52,197 nucleotides of DNA, taken from positions 1-52,197 of the forward strand of contig NZ_JAHYSR010000024.1 of assembly GCF_019431455.1 (NCBI RefSeq), given 5' to 3'. This document shows positions 1-9,034 of this stretch, piece after piece; position 1 is the first letter of the stretch; every line of letters begins with the position of its first letter. The translations under genes were made by a program, and so were the position numbers. Under the pieces are notes generated by a model. That model had not been told where the DNA came from. It was given only the letters and a program-made list of their open reading frames with translations, and made no database searches. The DNA comes from Paracoccus bogoriensis. GTDB lineage: Bacteria > Pseudomonadota > Alphaproteobacteria > Rhodobacterales > Rhodobacteraceae.

Positions 1-290
1 CCGGTGGACCTCCGCAAGGGGATCGACGGCCTTGCGCTGGCCGTGCAGGAGATGGTCGGGCTGGACCCGTTCTGCGGCGCGGTCTTCGTGTCCCGTGCGA
101 AGCGGGCCGACCGGATCAAGCTGCTGGTCTGGGGCCAGACCGGGATGGTGCTCGTTCACAAATGCCTGGAGGGGGCCGCGTTCGTCTGGTCCCCGATACG
201 CCTGCCGCCGCTGTTCGCAGGCCGTGGCGCAGGTCCATCCCCGGCGAACAAAAAAAGCAGTCGGCGCGAAATCGTTTGAGCTCAGAGGAT
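1..290 (+). pseudogene. IS66-family TnpB (Orf2) remnant
   Basis: The first frame, from a GTG at 4, reads like the N-terminal two thirds of the IS66 accessory protein TnpB (LRKGIDGLA, DRIKLLVWGQTGMVL, FVWSPIR). TnpB is usually about 115 residues. Here the match stops near residue 62, and the tail continues in another frame (VHPRRTKKAV), so there is a small deletion plus frameshift. TnpB is needed for IS66 transposition, though its biochemical role is unclear. No TnpC transposase follows, so this is a dead fragment. Its upstream part may lie outside the window. Confidence 0.75.
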
Positions 291-410
291 TAACCGGGCG
301 GTGCGGCGCGTATGTCGGATACGAACCCCGAATCCGGCCGGGGCAGCGGCAGCGCCCCACCGCAATGCCGACAGGATCCGGCCTCCAACGCCAAAGGAAA
401 GGAAAGACTG

Positions 411-758
411 ATGAAAGCTGTCCCGAAACCCAACCTCGCCGGAGCCATCGCCTCGTTCGGGGCGGTGCTGATCGTGATCAGCCCGTGGGTGTCCAGCCTC
501 TATGGCGGTGGCGCGCGTCTGGCCTTTGTGCTGGGGCTGGCGGGCGTCCTGGTGGCGGCCAAGGCGCTCTTGCGTCCCTCGGCTGTCGATTCCCTGCTGA
601 TGATCGGCGCCGGAGGAGTGGCCGCCCTGTTCGCGGTCATCACGGGCGGCGCCGCGATGTGGCTGCTGCTGCCGGGCGCAGCGGCGATCCTGGGCGCAGG
701 GCTGTGGCTGCGCGCCGCTGATCGGTCCAGCGGGGGGAATACGCTTGGCACGTCCTGA
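411..758 (+). CDS. Small multi-pass membrane protein, SPW-repeat-like
   Basis: The product is 115 residues. The ATG at 411 is preceded by an AAGGAAAGG ribosome binding site; in-frame starts further upstream lack one. The protein is almost entirely hydrophobic, with about four membrane spans after a short basic N-terminus. The first span carries an ISPWV motif reminiscent of the SPW repeat family of small bacterial membrane proteins. That family has no established function, and the assignment here is tentative. It stands alone between an IS remnant and a strong terminator hairpin. Confidence 0.6.
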   Translation: MKAVPKPNLAGAIASFGAVLIVISPWVSSLYGGGARLAFVLGLAGVLVAAKALLRPSAVDSLLMIGAGGVAALFAVITGGAAMWLLLPGAAAILGAGLWLRAADRSSGGNTLGTS

Positions 759-780
759 CAGGCCCGATGCCCCCGTTACA

Positions 781-804
781 AAGGCCGCCCTCCGGGGCGG
801 CCTT
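781..804. terminator. Intrinsic terminator hairpin after the small membrane protein gene
   Basis: A perfect 10-bp stem (AAGGCCGCCC / GGGCGGCCTT) closes a 4-nt TCCG loop 22 nt after the stop codon. It is followed by CTTC rather than a long T run. The flanking A and T pairs let it work in either direction. Confidence 0.75.
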
Positions 805-832
805 CTTCATGTCAGGAATGCCCTTTGAAAGA

Positions 833-856
833 GCCTGCGGGCGAAAACCCGCAGGC
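833..856 (-). terminator. Hairpin downstream of the OLD-like ATPase gene
   Basis: A perfect 9-bp stem (GCCTGCGGG / CCCGCAGGC) with a 6-nt loop lies 17 nt beyond the stop of the minus-strand gene ending at 874. Read on the minus strand it is followed by TTTCAAAG, a weak U tract. It probably ends the Mrp-like operon transcript and faces the hairpin at 781-804. Confidence 0.6.
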
Positions 857-873
857 ATGGCTCAGGGACAGGC

Positions 874-3093
874 TCAGCCCTCCTGAAGCCGGGTCATCAG
901 GTCCAGCCACGGCTCAAGCAGCGGCTGCGTCTCATCGCTGGCCGCGCCGTCCAGCAAATGTGTCCGCAGCCTCTCGGCCAGCCTGAGGCGCCAGTCGGGG
1001 GCCAAGGTAATGCCCTCGTCGCGCGCCCATTCCAGAACCTGCGGCATGAAGGGCCGCGACTGGATCAGCACGTCCGAGAACATGCGCTCGGGGCGGCGCT
1101 CGATCCGGTCCAACAGGGCAGCCAGCCGCGCCTTGGGCAGCAGATCCTCGATCGTCTCGACCTCGCGGCCGGAAATGTCGTCAAGCCGCACCAGCCGCTT
1201 GGCGTCGGCGACGGCCATCGCGGCTGCCAGTTCGGCGCCTGCCGTTGTGCCGTCCACGACCAGGCTGGGAGGGCGCGCGTCGGCTCCGCCCAGCATTCGG
1301 GCCAGAACCGGCATGACGCCCAGCCCACAGACCGGTGCAAAGATCAGGTCGCGCCGCGGCCGGAACCGTCCCGAAGCAATGCAGAGCGTGCGGATCAGCG
1401 ACAGATAGGTCTGTTCGACCTGTCCCTGCACCAGCACCGGCTGCGCGCCCCCAAGCGTGGCCTCGGCCACCGCAAGGTTCAGCGCCGCGCGCACCACAAA
1501 GGCCGCCCCGCGCTGACTGTCGCGCCCCTCGCCCTCCAGCAGGTCGCTGCTGGCGCGGGTAGAGCCGTCGCGGTCCACATAGACCTTGCGCGCCCGCGCC
1601 AGCCTGTCCGCGTCGATGAGAAACGGCGAATGCGTCGTGTAGATGATCTGGTTGCGTTCGGCCAAGGCCTCGAAAAAGGCCGACAGGTCGCGCTGCGCCA
1701 GAGGGTGCAGCGAATGGCCCGGCTCGTCCAGCAGCAGAACGCAGTTTTCGTGCCGACCACGCGCCTCGTGCAGAAAGACCAGAAAGAAGCTGAGAAACCA
1801 CTGAAGCCCGGTGGAGCGGTGCTCCAGCTCGACCTCTTGCGGGCGGCGGCTGTCCGAGACCCATATACGGAAATGATTTCCATCTGCCTCGAACCGGAAG
1901 CGGTAATCACCCTGCAGCCACCATTCGCCAAAGCGCTCGGTCAGCTTGGTTCCCGCCGATTGCAGCAGGATCGAACGCGTGCGTTTGGCCTCGGCGATCC
2001 TGGCCAGCAGGTCGGCATCGGGGGCATCGTTCTCGCCCCTGGCCCGCTGCCACAGCGTGCGGATCCGCGCCTTGTGACCCTCTTCGGCGATCTGGCGGCG
2101 TTCGGCATCCTCGCGCAGGTCGCGAAAATCGCGGCCCAGTTCCAGGATCTCGGAGGCCTGAAGCCCGACGAAGTCGAACAGCACCCGCAGCGTGCGCGCC
2201 TTGGCGGCCTCCTTCGCGCCCAGATCGGCGCGGCCCATGTTCTCGACGACATGGGGCAGATAGATCTCGCTGTCGAGATTGCCGTAATTCGAATAATAGA
2301 CGAAGCGCGGCAGATGGTCGATGATCCATTGCCGGACCTCATCGCGGCTGGCCGGGTCGGGTGACATCATCGCCGCCATCTGCTGGCCAAGCGTCTTCTG
2401 CAAGGCGCGCAGATGAGGGATGACCAGGCTGCTCGCCGGCGGCATGGCCGGGATCAGCGCGCCCACCGCGTTGCGCGCAAGGCGCAAATCATTGCCTGTG
2501 ACGCGGGCAGGGCCGTCGATCTCGGTCAGCAGACGACCGACAAGTTCCAGCGCCTCGGCGCGCAGATCGGTGCCGGCGGGGACGGCTTTCAGCGCCTTCA
2601 GCGTGTCGCGCAGGGCCTCGACGGCAAGGCGCAGCGCCTTGCCCTCGTCCCGGATGGCGGCGGGCAGGGCGGCCTGATAGCTCCCGTCATAACAGCGCGA
2701 GACGCTGACACGGCGGGCCTGTTCAACGGAAACGCCCGCCAGCGCGGCCAAGGTCTCGGCCTGTGTGCCAGTATCGAATTCCGCCGTGACAAAGGGGAAT
2801 TGCCCCGGCGCCGCCCGGATCGCGGCGAAAAGGGTCTTGGGGTAATCCGAGGTCGGTTGAAGCTCGCCCCCGCTGGCCGGGTTCAGCTTCCACAGGGGGA
2901 GCAGCAGGTTGGTCTTGCCGGATTCATTCACGCCGATCAGGGCCGTGACGTGATCCGCCGAAAGCCATCCGGAATCCGTGACCGAGCGGAAGTTGCTGAC
3001 CCGGTATCGCAGCAGCGTCAAGCCCTTGGATTCGGTTCGTGCCGACTGGTCCGTCATGGCTTCCTGCCGGGGGAAGTTGCTTTCATGGCGCAT
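874..3093 (-). CDS. OLD-like AAA ATPase with degenerate TOPRIM-like C-terminus
   Basis: The product is 739 residues. AGGAG lies a few bases before the ATG at 3093. Seen: a Walker A motif GVNESGKT at 54-61, Walker B LLLDEPGHSLHP near 455 and an H-loop TTHSPF near 487, the SMC/ABC-like ATPase layout of the OLD (overcoming lysogenization defect) family. After the ATPase, a region from about 555 resembles the OLD TOPRIM nuclease, but its acidic positions look altered: LVQGQVEQ where EGxTE is usual, and VVDGTT where a DxD is usual. It may therefore be an ATPase without nuclease activity. It starts 21 nt after the last Mrp-like subunit gene, so it is probably co-transcribed. Alternative: a RecF/DUF2813-type repair ATPase. 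Its function is unknown. Confidence 0.75.
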   Translation of the reverse strand: MRHESNFPRQEAMTDQSARTESKGLTLLRYRVSNFRSVTDSGWLSADHVTALIGVNESGKTNLLLPLWKLNPASGGELQPTSDYPKTLFAAIRAAPGQFPFVTAEFDTGTQAETLAALAGVSVEQARRVSVSRCYDGSYQAALPAAIRDEGKALRLAVEALRDTLKALKAVPAGTDLRAEALELVGRLLTEIDGPARVTGNDLRLARNAVGALIPAMPPASSLVIPHLRALQKTLGQQMAAMMSPDPASRDEVRQWIIDHLPRFVYYSNYGNLDSEIYLPHVVENMGRADLGAKEAAKARTLRVLFDFVGLQASEILELGRDFRDLREDAERRQIAEEGHKARIRTLWQRARGENDAPDADLLARIAEAKRTRSILLQSAGTKLTERFGEWWLQGDYRFRFEADGNHFRIWVSDSRRPQEVELEHRSTGLQWFLSFFLVFLHEARGRHENCVLLLDEPGHSLHPLAQRDLSAFFEALAERNQIIYTTHSPFLIDADRLARARKVYVDRDGSTRASSDLLEGEGRDSQRGAAFVVRAALNLAVAEATLGGAQPVLVQGQVEQTYLSLIRTLCIASGRFRPRRDLIFAPVCGLGVMPVLARMLGGADARPPSLVVDGTTAGAELAAAMAVADAKRLVRLDDISGREVETIEDLLPKARLAALLDRIERRPERMFSDVLIQSRPFMPQVLEWARDEGITLAPDWRLRLAERLRTHLLDGAASDETQPLLEPWLDLMTRLQEG

Positions 3094-3114
3094 GTTCTCC
3101 TGCCTTTCGTGATG

Positions 3115-4860
3115 TCAGAGGTTTCCTTCGGTTACGGCACCCGATGTGCCGGGCGAATCGGGGATCACGCTGGCGCGCGGCTCCGAAGCCAGATGAAGCG
3201 CCATGACCAGCGCAATGAGGACGAGGATCGCGGTTTGGGCCAGCCGCCATTCGAGGGTCCGCGCGGCGATCTGGCGGGGCACCTGCACCGACAGGCGGCG
3301 CAGCGCGCGCTGCCGGACCGCCACCACGCGCGTCAGCCGGGCGCGCGCGGCGCGGAAGGGTGCCAGAAGCTGCGCGGCAAAGACTGCCGGCCCGATCCGC
3401 CGCGCATGAGCGTCCAGCCCCGCGCCAAGCGCGATGGCCAGCCCCGCCGCCACGGGCCAGAGCGGCCCGGTGCCGGCTTGGGCAAGGGGCGCGCCGGCCG
3501 AACCGGCCAGCCAGGGCCAGAGGGCGGGCAGCATGACCGCGCCTAGGGCCAGCCCGAGGAAGGGCAGGGCGATGGCCTCGGGCGCCACGGCCTGCGGTGC
3601 GGGCGGCGACTGGCGGGCCAGCAGGAACAGGTGGCGCGCCATCAGCAGCGTCGTCGCGATCCCCGACAGTGTCAGCGCCACCACCAGCCAAGGAAGCCAC
3701 ACGGCCGAGCCTGCGGCCAGTGCGGTCTTCAGCGTCTCTTTTCCCAGGGCGCCCGAGGTGGCGGGCAGGCCCGCCAGCACCAGCGCGGGCAGGGCCAGCG
3801 CCACCAGCATCAGCCAGCGCCCCCTGCCGTCCGGCTGCGCGGCAACCGCGCCCACGCCAAGGAACAGCGCCCCCTTGGCCAGCGCATGATGCGCCGCCAG
3901 AAAGACCAGCGCCGGCAGGATCGCGGGCCAGGCCTCGGGCGCCAGCAGGCCCGCACCGAGGCCGAGCGCGATGATTCCCATCTGGCTGACGCTGGAATAG
4001 CCCAGAACCGCCTTGGGATTGGTCTGCTGGACGCCAAGAAGCAGCGCGGCGAAGATCGTGACCAGCCCCGCCGACATGACCAAGGGCCCCAGATCGTCGA
4101 AAGCGGTCACGCCAAGGGGCAGCGTGGCGATCATTCCAAACAGCCCCGCCTTGATCATCGCGCCCGACAGGACGGCGCTGGCCGGGACCGGCGCTGCGCC
4201 ATGGGCTGGCGGCAGCCAGAAATGCAGCGGCACCAGCCCCAGCTTGACCCCGAACCCGGCCAACAGCAGCAACGCGGCCAGCCCGTCCGGTGCGGATGCG
4301 CGCAGGTCGGACAGAAGCAGCGATCCGGCCTGCGCCGCCGTCAGGGCCAGCCCCGCGAACAGCGCCAGCTCGCCCGCGATGACAAAGCCGATGTAGAGGC
4401 GCGCAGCCGATCGCGCCTTGTCGCTCCGCTCGTGCAGGACCAGCCCATAGGACGAAAAGCTCATCAACGCGAAGAAGGCGTAGAAGCTGGCGGCGTCGCG
4501 GGCAAGGATCAGGCCCAGATTGCCCGTCATCGCCATCAGGAAGCAGATGCCGAAGGCCGCCGCGCGCGGATCGTCGCGCATCCAGTGCCGCGCGGCGGAG
4601 CCGGCCGCGATCCACAGGACTGCCGTGAAAGCCAGAAACAGCCGCGAGACGGAGTCGAGGCCAAGTTCTGTTCCCAGGATCAGCCAGTCGCTCCGCAGGA
4701 CCGGCGCGGAATCGGGCGCGGTCATCAGGGCCAGTGCCAGCGCGGGCATGGGGGCCAGCGGCACCAGCCGCCAGGCCGCCGCGCGCAGGGCGGGCGAGGC
4801 AAGAGCCACGGTCAGCAGGCCGGGCAGGATCAGGACAAGGGCAAGCGACAGGCCGGTCAT
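3115..4860 (-). CDS. Mrp/NuoL-type membrane subunit, third D-like paralogue
   Basis: The product is 581 residues with about 14 membrane spans and a longer C-terminal tail than its two neighbours. It belongs to the proton-conducting NuoL/M/N-MrpA/D family. The central lysines of the antiporter fold are present (K206 in GVKLGLVPLHFWLP and K237 in SGAMIKAGL). At the position of the conserved TM5 glutamate, which is Glu140 in the adjacent paralogue, it has Ala131 (FFALMSFSSYGL; codon GCG on the coding strand). It may thus be a structural or modified subunit rather than a normal pump. Its start lies 3 nt past the stop of the preceding gene, and an OLD-like ATPase gene follows. Confidence 0.85.
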   Translation of the reverse strand: MTGLSLALVLILPGLLTVALASPALRAAAWRLVPLAPMPALALALMTAPDSAPVLRSDWLILGTELGLDSVSRLFLAFTAVLWIAAGSAARHWMRDDPRAAAFGICFLMAMTGNLGLILARDAASFYAFFALMSFSSYGLVLHERSDKARSAARLYIGFVIAGELALFAGLALTAAQAGSLLLSDLRASAPDGLAALLLLAGFGVKLGLVPLHFWLPPAHGAAPVPASAVLSGAMIKAGLFGMIATLPLGVTAFDDLGPLVMSAGLVTIFAALLLGVQQTNPKAVLGYSSVSQMGIIALGLGAGLLAPEAWPAILPALVFLAAHHALAKGALFLGVGAVAAQPDGRGRWLMLVALALPALVLAGLPATSGALGKETLKTALAAGSAVWLPWLVVALTLSGIATTLLMARHLFLLARQSPPAPQAVAPEAIALPFLGLALGAVMLPALWPWLAGSAGAPLAQAGTGPLWPVAAGLAIALGAGLDAHARRIGPAVFAAQLLAPFRAARARLTRVVAVRQRALRRLSVQVPRQIAARTLEWRLAQTAILVLIALVMALHLASEPRASVIPDSPGTSGAVTEGNL

Positions 4861-4863
4861 GCG

Positions 4864-6345
4864 TTACTCCCGGTATTCCAGTTCGACGATGAAGCGGGTC
4901 CATTCCAGCGGGCTGAAGGGCGCATTGGCCATCAGCCCCGCCGCCAGCACCAGCGCCGCCGTCACCAGGGGCGGCGCGGCCAGCATCCAGCCGATGCGCG
5001 GGCGCGGGGCTTCGGCTTCGGGCGCATCGCGGAACCAGGCGCGGTGCAGCATGGGCAGGAAATAGAGCGCGTTCAGCAGGCTCGATCCCAGAAGCAGCGG
5101 GATCACCCAGTCCTGCCCGACGGCCAGACCGCCCTGCGCCAGATACCACTTGCTGACGAACCCCGCCAAGGGCGGCAGGCCGATCATGGCCAGCGCCGCC
5201 AGCGAGAAGGCCAGCATCGTGCCCGGCAGGGCGCGCCCGACCCCGTCCATCTGGCTGACGCGCTTGACGCCCAGGGCCTCGGCCAGGTTTCCGGCGGCCA
5301 TGAACATGGTGATCTTCATCAGGCCCTGATGGATCAGATGCGCCAGCGCCCCCACCGCCGCCACCGGCCCGGCCAGCGCCACGCCAAGCGTGATGTAGCT
5401 GACCTGGCTGACGGTGGAATAGGCCAGCCGCTTCTTGATGTCGTCCTGCGTCATCGCCCGGACCGAGCCGTAGAGGATCGTCACCGCCGCCAGCGCGGCC
5501 AGAGGCATGGTCAGGCCGAGCTCGCGGACGGTTTCGATCCCGAAAACCTCGAAGACGACGCGGATGATGCCGAAGGCTCCGGCCTTGACCACAGCGACCG
5601 CGTGCAACAGCGCCGAGACAGGGGCGGGGGCGACCATGGCGATGGGCAGCCAGCGATGCAGCGGCACCAGCGCCGCCTTGACCCCGAGCGCCAGGATCAG
5701 GACCACGAACAGCGCCTGCGCTGCAAGGGGCTGGGCGGCTGCCACGTCCGCCATGATCCCGCCCGCCACGAAATCGGTCGTGCCCGCCAGAACCCACAGG
5801 CCAAGCGTGCCCAGAAGCAGCACCAGACCACCGGCCAGCGTGTAGATCAGGTAGATCCGCCCCGCCCGCAGCGCCTCGGCCGTGCCGCGATGGATGACCA
5901 GCGGATAGGTCGCCAGCGTCAGCAGCTCGTAGAAGACAAGGAAGGTGAACAGGTTGCCCGCCAACGCGACGCCCACGGTCGCGCCGACGCACAGGCTGAA
6001 GAAGCCGAAGAACCGCGCGCGGTGCGGCCCGCGCTCGAGATACCCGACCGAGTAGATGGTGGTGATCAGCCACAGGACAGCCGACAGCGCGATGAACAGG
6101 ATCGCCAGCGGATCGGCCTGCAGGCGGAATTCCAACCCCGGCAGGATCGCGAAGGACAGGCCGTGGCGAGCGCCCTGGCCGACCTCCAGCGCCAGCCAGC
6201 CGACCAGCGCGACCTTGATCGTCGCCATGGTCAGGTTGATTGCCGTGCGCAACCGCGCCGCGCTTTCGGGCAGCGCGAAGATGACCGGCGCCGCGCCGAG
6301 CGAGGTCAGCAGGATCAGGATCAGAAGGGTCGCGGATTCGGTCAT
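4864..6345 (-). CDS. Mrp-type antiporter D-like subunit (second copy)
   Basis: The product is 493 residues with about 14 transmembrane segments. It is a member of the NuoL/M/N-MrpD proton-translocating family. The three hallmark charged residues are visible: Glu140 (FLVFYELLTLATYPLV), Lys223 (LGVKAALVPLHRWLP) and Lys254 (AVVKAGAFG). Its ATG overlaps the stop of the preceding D subunit by 4 nt, which indicates translational coupling. In a Mrp complex such subunits sit in the inner membrane and carry the proton pathway. It could equally be called MrpA-like without the C-terminal domain, because the MrpA tail is found in a separate gene here. Confidence 0.85.
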   Translation of the reverse strand: MTESATLLILILLTSLGAAPVIFALPESAARLRTAINLTMATIKVALVGWLALEVGQGARHGLSFAILPGLEFRLQADPLAILFIALSAVLWLITTIYSVGYLERGPHRARFFGFFSLCVGATVGVALAGNLFTFLVFYELLTLATYPLVIHRGTAEALRAGRIYLIYTLAGGLVLLLGTLGLWVLAGTTDFVAGGIMADVAAAQPLAAQALFVVLILALGVKAALVPLHRWLPIAMVAPAPVSALLHAVAVVKAGAFGIIRVVFEVFGIETVRELGLTMPLAALAAVTILYGSVRAMTQDDIKKRLAYSTVSQVSYITLGVALAGPVAAVGALAHLIHQGLMKITMFMAAGNLAEALGVKRVSQMDGVGRALPGTMLAFSLAALAMIGLPPLAGFVSKWYLAQGGLAVGQDWVIPLLLGSSLLNALYFLPMLHRAWFRDAPEAEAPRPRIGWMLAAPPLVTAALVLAAGLMANAPFSPLEWTRFIVELEYRE

Positions 6346-7796
6346 GGCATGGCCCCCCCTGCGCCAAGGTCGATGAAGGCGATGATCGGTCCGGCGGCCA
6401 GACCCAGCAGCACCGCCGCGCTTGCCAGGATCAGCGGCGCGGCATCCGCCCCCGACCAGCCGTGATGTTCGGCCAGCGGCCCGCCCCGCACCCGGTCAAA
6501 GCGCAGAAAGCCCGCAAGCACCCGGCTGAAATAGGCGACCGAGAACAGCGTGCCGATCATGGTGATCGCCACCCAGTGCCAGTAACCGGCCATCATCGCG
6601 CCCTCCATCAGCTGCCACTTGCCGATGAAGCCAAGGCTGGGCGGCAGGCCGATCAGGCTGATCGCGGCCAGCGCGAAGGTGACCTGCGCCAGGGTCGGGC
6701 GGATCGGACTGCGGTCCAGATCGCGGATGCGGTCATGGCCGATCTCGTCCTTGATGCGCCCGGCGGCCAGGAACATCGCGGCCTTGGCGATCCCGTGGGC
6801 CAGGATCAGCAGCGCGGCGGCTTTCCAGCTGTCCGAGAGGCCCCGTTCCCCCGCCCGTGCCAGCGCGACGAAGATCAGACCGATCTGCGCGACGGTGGAC
6901 CAGGCGACGAGCAGTTTCAGCCGCTCGGCCCGCAGCGCCTGGATGCCGCCCCAGATGACGGCGCCCGCACCCATCAGGCCGATCAGGGTCAGGATGTCCT
7001 CGGTCAGGGCGGGCATGTAGCCGGCCAGCCGCAGCACGATGTAAAGCGCCCCCTTGACCACCAGCCCCGACAGCAGCGCGCTGGCGGGGGCGGCGGCATT
7101 GGCATGGGCGGCAGGCAGCCAGACATGCAGCGGAAACAGCGCCGTCTTGAGCGCAAGGCCCACGAACATCACCGCCAGCGCCGCCGTCATTGCGGCCGAA
7201 GGGGGCGCGGCAATAACGCCGGCAAAGTCCAGCCGGCCCAGTTGCAGATAGATCAGCCCGACGCCCAGCAGGAACAGCAATGCGCCCAGGATGCTGGCAT
7301 AGACATAGTCCAGCCCCGCCCTCAGCGCCTCTCGCGTGCCGCCAAGGACGGTCAGGCCGACAGCGGCCAGGGCGATGATCTCGATCATCACATAGAGGTT
7401 GAAGAGGTCGGTCCCCAGATAGACCCCGTTCAGCCCGCTGAGCAGCAAGAGCCAGAGCGGCCAGAAATACTGGCGCTGGCGGGCGGTGCGATCGCCCGCA
7501 AAGGCGTCGATCGCGCTGACGCTGACCAGCAGGCCCACCATCCCGGTCAGGGCCAGCATCGCCACTGACAGCCCGTCTGCGCGCAGCTCGATCCCCAAAG
7601 GCGCGCCCCAACCGCCAAGCGGCACCGTCACCGCGCCAAGAGCGGCGACCTGATCGGCCATCATCAGCACGCAAAGTGTCGTCGCCGCGACGGTGGTCAA
7701 GCCCAGGCCTGCCGCCGCGCGCGGCAGGATGAAAGCCGCGACCGCGCCGAAAAGAGGCAGAATGATGGACAGGGTCAGCCAGTCAGGGCCGGTCAT
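6342..7796 (-). CDS. mnhD: Mrp-type antiporter D-like subunit (first copy)
   Basis: The product is 484 residues with about 14 membrane spans. The ATG at 7796 is chosen over the one at 7814 because GGAGG lies about 7 nt before it. The conserved TM5 glutamate is Glu139 (YVMIEIIALAAVG), and the channel lysines are Lys217 (LALKTALFPLHVWLP) and Lys248 (GLVVKGALY). Directly following the MnhC gene, it takes the position of MrpD/MnhD in classical operons. The start overlaps the end of mnhC by 14 nt. Confidence 0.88.
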   Translation of the reverse strand: MTGPDWLTLSIILPLFGAVAAFILPRAAAGLGLTTVAATTLCVLMMADQVAALGAVTVPLGGWGAPLGIELRADGLSVAMLALTGMVGLLVSVSAIDAFAGDRTARQRQYFWPLWLLLLSGLNGVYLGTDLFNLYVMIEIIALAAVGLTVLGGTREALRAGLDYVYASILGALLFLLGVGLIYLQLGRLDFAGVIAAPPSAAMTAALAVMFVGLALKTALFPLHVWLPAAHANAAAPASALLSGLVVKGALYIVLRLAGYMPALTEDILTLIGLMGAGAVIWGGIQALRAERLKLLVAWSTVAQIGLIFVALARAGERGLSDSWKAAALLILAHGIAKAAMFLAAGRIKDEIGHDRIRDLDRSPIRPTLAQVTFALAAISLIGLPPSLGFIGKWQLMEGAMMAGYWHWVAITMIGTLFSVAYFSRVLAGFLRFDRVRGGPLAEHHGWSGADAAPLILASAAVLLGLAAGPIIAFIDLGAGGAMP

Positions 7797-8076
7797 CAGC
7801 GTCCTCCAGATCATGCAAGCGGCGGATCAGGGCCAGCGCTGCGGCTGTTGCGCTGAGCATGACGACGATGCCGGTGATGACCAGCGCGTGCGGCATCGGA
7901 TCGGGCGCAGCGGGCGGTTCGCGCCAGGCGCCCACGATCAGCACGAAGCCCGCCCCGACGGAACAGAGCTTCAGCCCCAAGAGCCGCCGCATCCGGTCCT
8001 GCAATGCGATGGCGCCCCACAGGCCGATGCCGAAGACGGCCAGGCCGGCCGCGCCGTAGATCAGGTCAGGGGTCAT
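7783..8076 (-). CDS. mnhC: Na+/H+ antiporter subunit C (MnhC/MrpC), NuoK-like
   Basis: The product is 97 residues with three hydrophobic segments, the size and topology of MrpC and its complex I homologue NuoK. The segment LGLKLCSVGAGFVLIVGAW and the later ALVITGIVVMLSATAAALAL (with the preceding PMPHA) match the family pattern, in which the last part usually reads DPLPQALVLTAIVI. It overlaps the upstream fusion gene by 11 nt. In Mrp complexes this subunit packs against the D subunit in the membrane. Confidence 0.88.
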   Translation of the reverse strand: MTPDLIYGAAGLAVFGIGLWGAIALQDRMRRLLGLKLCSVGAGFVLIVGAWREPPAAPDPMPHALVITGIVVMLSATAAALALIRRLHDLEDADDRP

Positions 8077-9034
8077 GGCGAAGATCTCCTTTCAGCGCGA
8101 CCGGTTCGCGGCCGTGGAACAGGGCGGTCAGGGTGACGGCAATGGATATCGTCACCAGAGCTTCGATCAGCAGGATCAGCGTCTTGGCGTAGCTTGGCGG
8201 ATATTCGAAACTGGCACGTCCTCCGCCGGCGACCAGCAGGGCCGTGGCAGCAAAGGCGACGGTGCCCAGAACGAACAGCAGTCGCGCCAACCCACGGTGA
8301 TCGGGATGAGGCCGATAAAGGCCGGTCAGCAGCATCATCAGGCCGATCGCCGCCAGCATGGCCCCGCCCTGGAAGGCCCCGCCCGGCGCCTCGGCCCCGG
8401 CCCAAAGCACATAGACCCCGACCAGGGCGGCGGCAGGCAGGGTCAGCCGCGCGAACCCCTGCCATACCGGCCCAAGGGATGGTGCCGGCGCGGGACCGGC
8501 CCCGCGTTCGATTTGCCAGACGACGATGACAGCGCTCAGCAGCACCACGACCTCCATCAGGGTGTCATAGGCGCGGAAATTCAGCAGCACCGCCGTCACC
8601 GGATTTTCCACGCCGCTGAGAGGCATGGCCTCGGCCACGGCGATTTCCAGCCCCGTGACGCGCAGGGGCGAGCCGAGGATGGCGACGCCCAACCCCGCCA
8701 TGACGGCCAGCGCCAGGCCCGCATTCAGCCAGGCGACGGCTCGTGGCACCGGGCGTTGGGCCACGGCGCCCGGTTGCCAGCCGGCCATGCCGCGCGCGCG
8801 CAGGTGATGCAGCGTCTTCAACAGCAGCGCGCCCGTCAGGCCCGTGCCGATGGCGGCTTCGGCCAGCGCAACATCCGGCGCGGCCAGCCGCACCCAGGCC
8901 AGAGCCGACAGCAGGCCGAAGACGACGAACAGCACGATCATCGCGAATGCGTCCCGCACCAGCAGGGCCGCAGCCGCGATCGCCACCACCGCCAGTGCCA
9001 GCAGCAGGTCAAACAAAAGCAGTGCGTCAGACAT
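8066..9034 (-). CDS. MrpA C-terminal (DUF4040/MbhD-MbhE) fused to MrpB
   Basis: The product is 322 residues. The ATG at 9034 (MSDALLLFD) is preferred to the one at 9064 because GAGG precedes it. Residues 1-80 match the DUF4040/MbhD domain that normally forms part of the MrpA C-terminus. Residues about 105-180 resemble MbhE and end with the NPVTAVLLNFRAYDTLMEV signature. Residues about 200-315 are MrpB/MnhB-like (GAEAPGGAFQGGAMLAA). The order E-F-G-A'-B-C-D copies that of Mbh-type hydrogenase antiporter modules, but no hydrogenase gene is present. The catalytic MrpA core must be supplied by one of the D-like proteins downstream. Confidence 0.85.
   Translation of the reverse strand: MSDALLLFDLLLALAVVAIAAAALLVRDAFAMIVLFVVFGLLSALAWVRLAAPDVALAEAAIGTGLTGALLLKTLHHLRARGMAGWQPGAVAQRPVPRAVAWLNAGLALAVMAGLGVAILGSPLRVTGLEIAVAEAMPLSGVENPVTAVLLNFRAYDTLMEVVVLLSAVIVVWQIERGAGPAPAPSLGPVWQGFARLTLPAAALVGVYVLWAGAEAPGGAFQGGAMLAAIGLMMLLTGLYRPHPDHRGLARLLFVLGTVAFAATALLVAGGGRASFEYPPSYAKTLILLIEALVTISIAVTLTALFHGREPVALKGDLRHDP

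Noticed and set aside
3083..6367. 1094-codon open frame overlapping the D-type subunit genes on the same strand
   Set aside because: It is rich in R, G, A and P with no domain motifs and crosses two clearly coded membrane-protein genes. It is a GC-driven shadow frame.
3631..6465. 944-codon antisense open frame over the antiporter genes
   Set aside because: The composition is dominated by Q, R, D and G, the typical antisense of leucine/alanine-rich membrane proteins. No start signal or motif.
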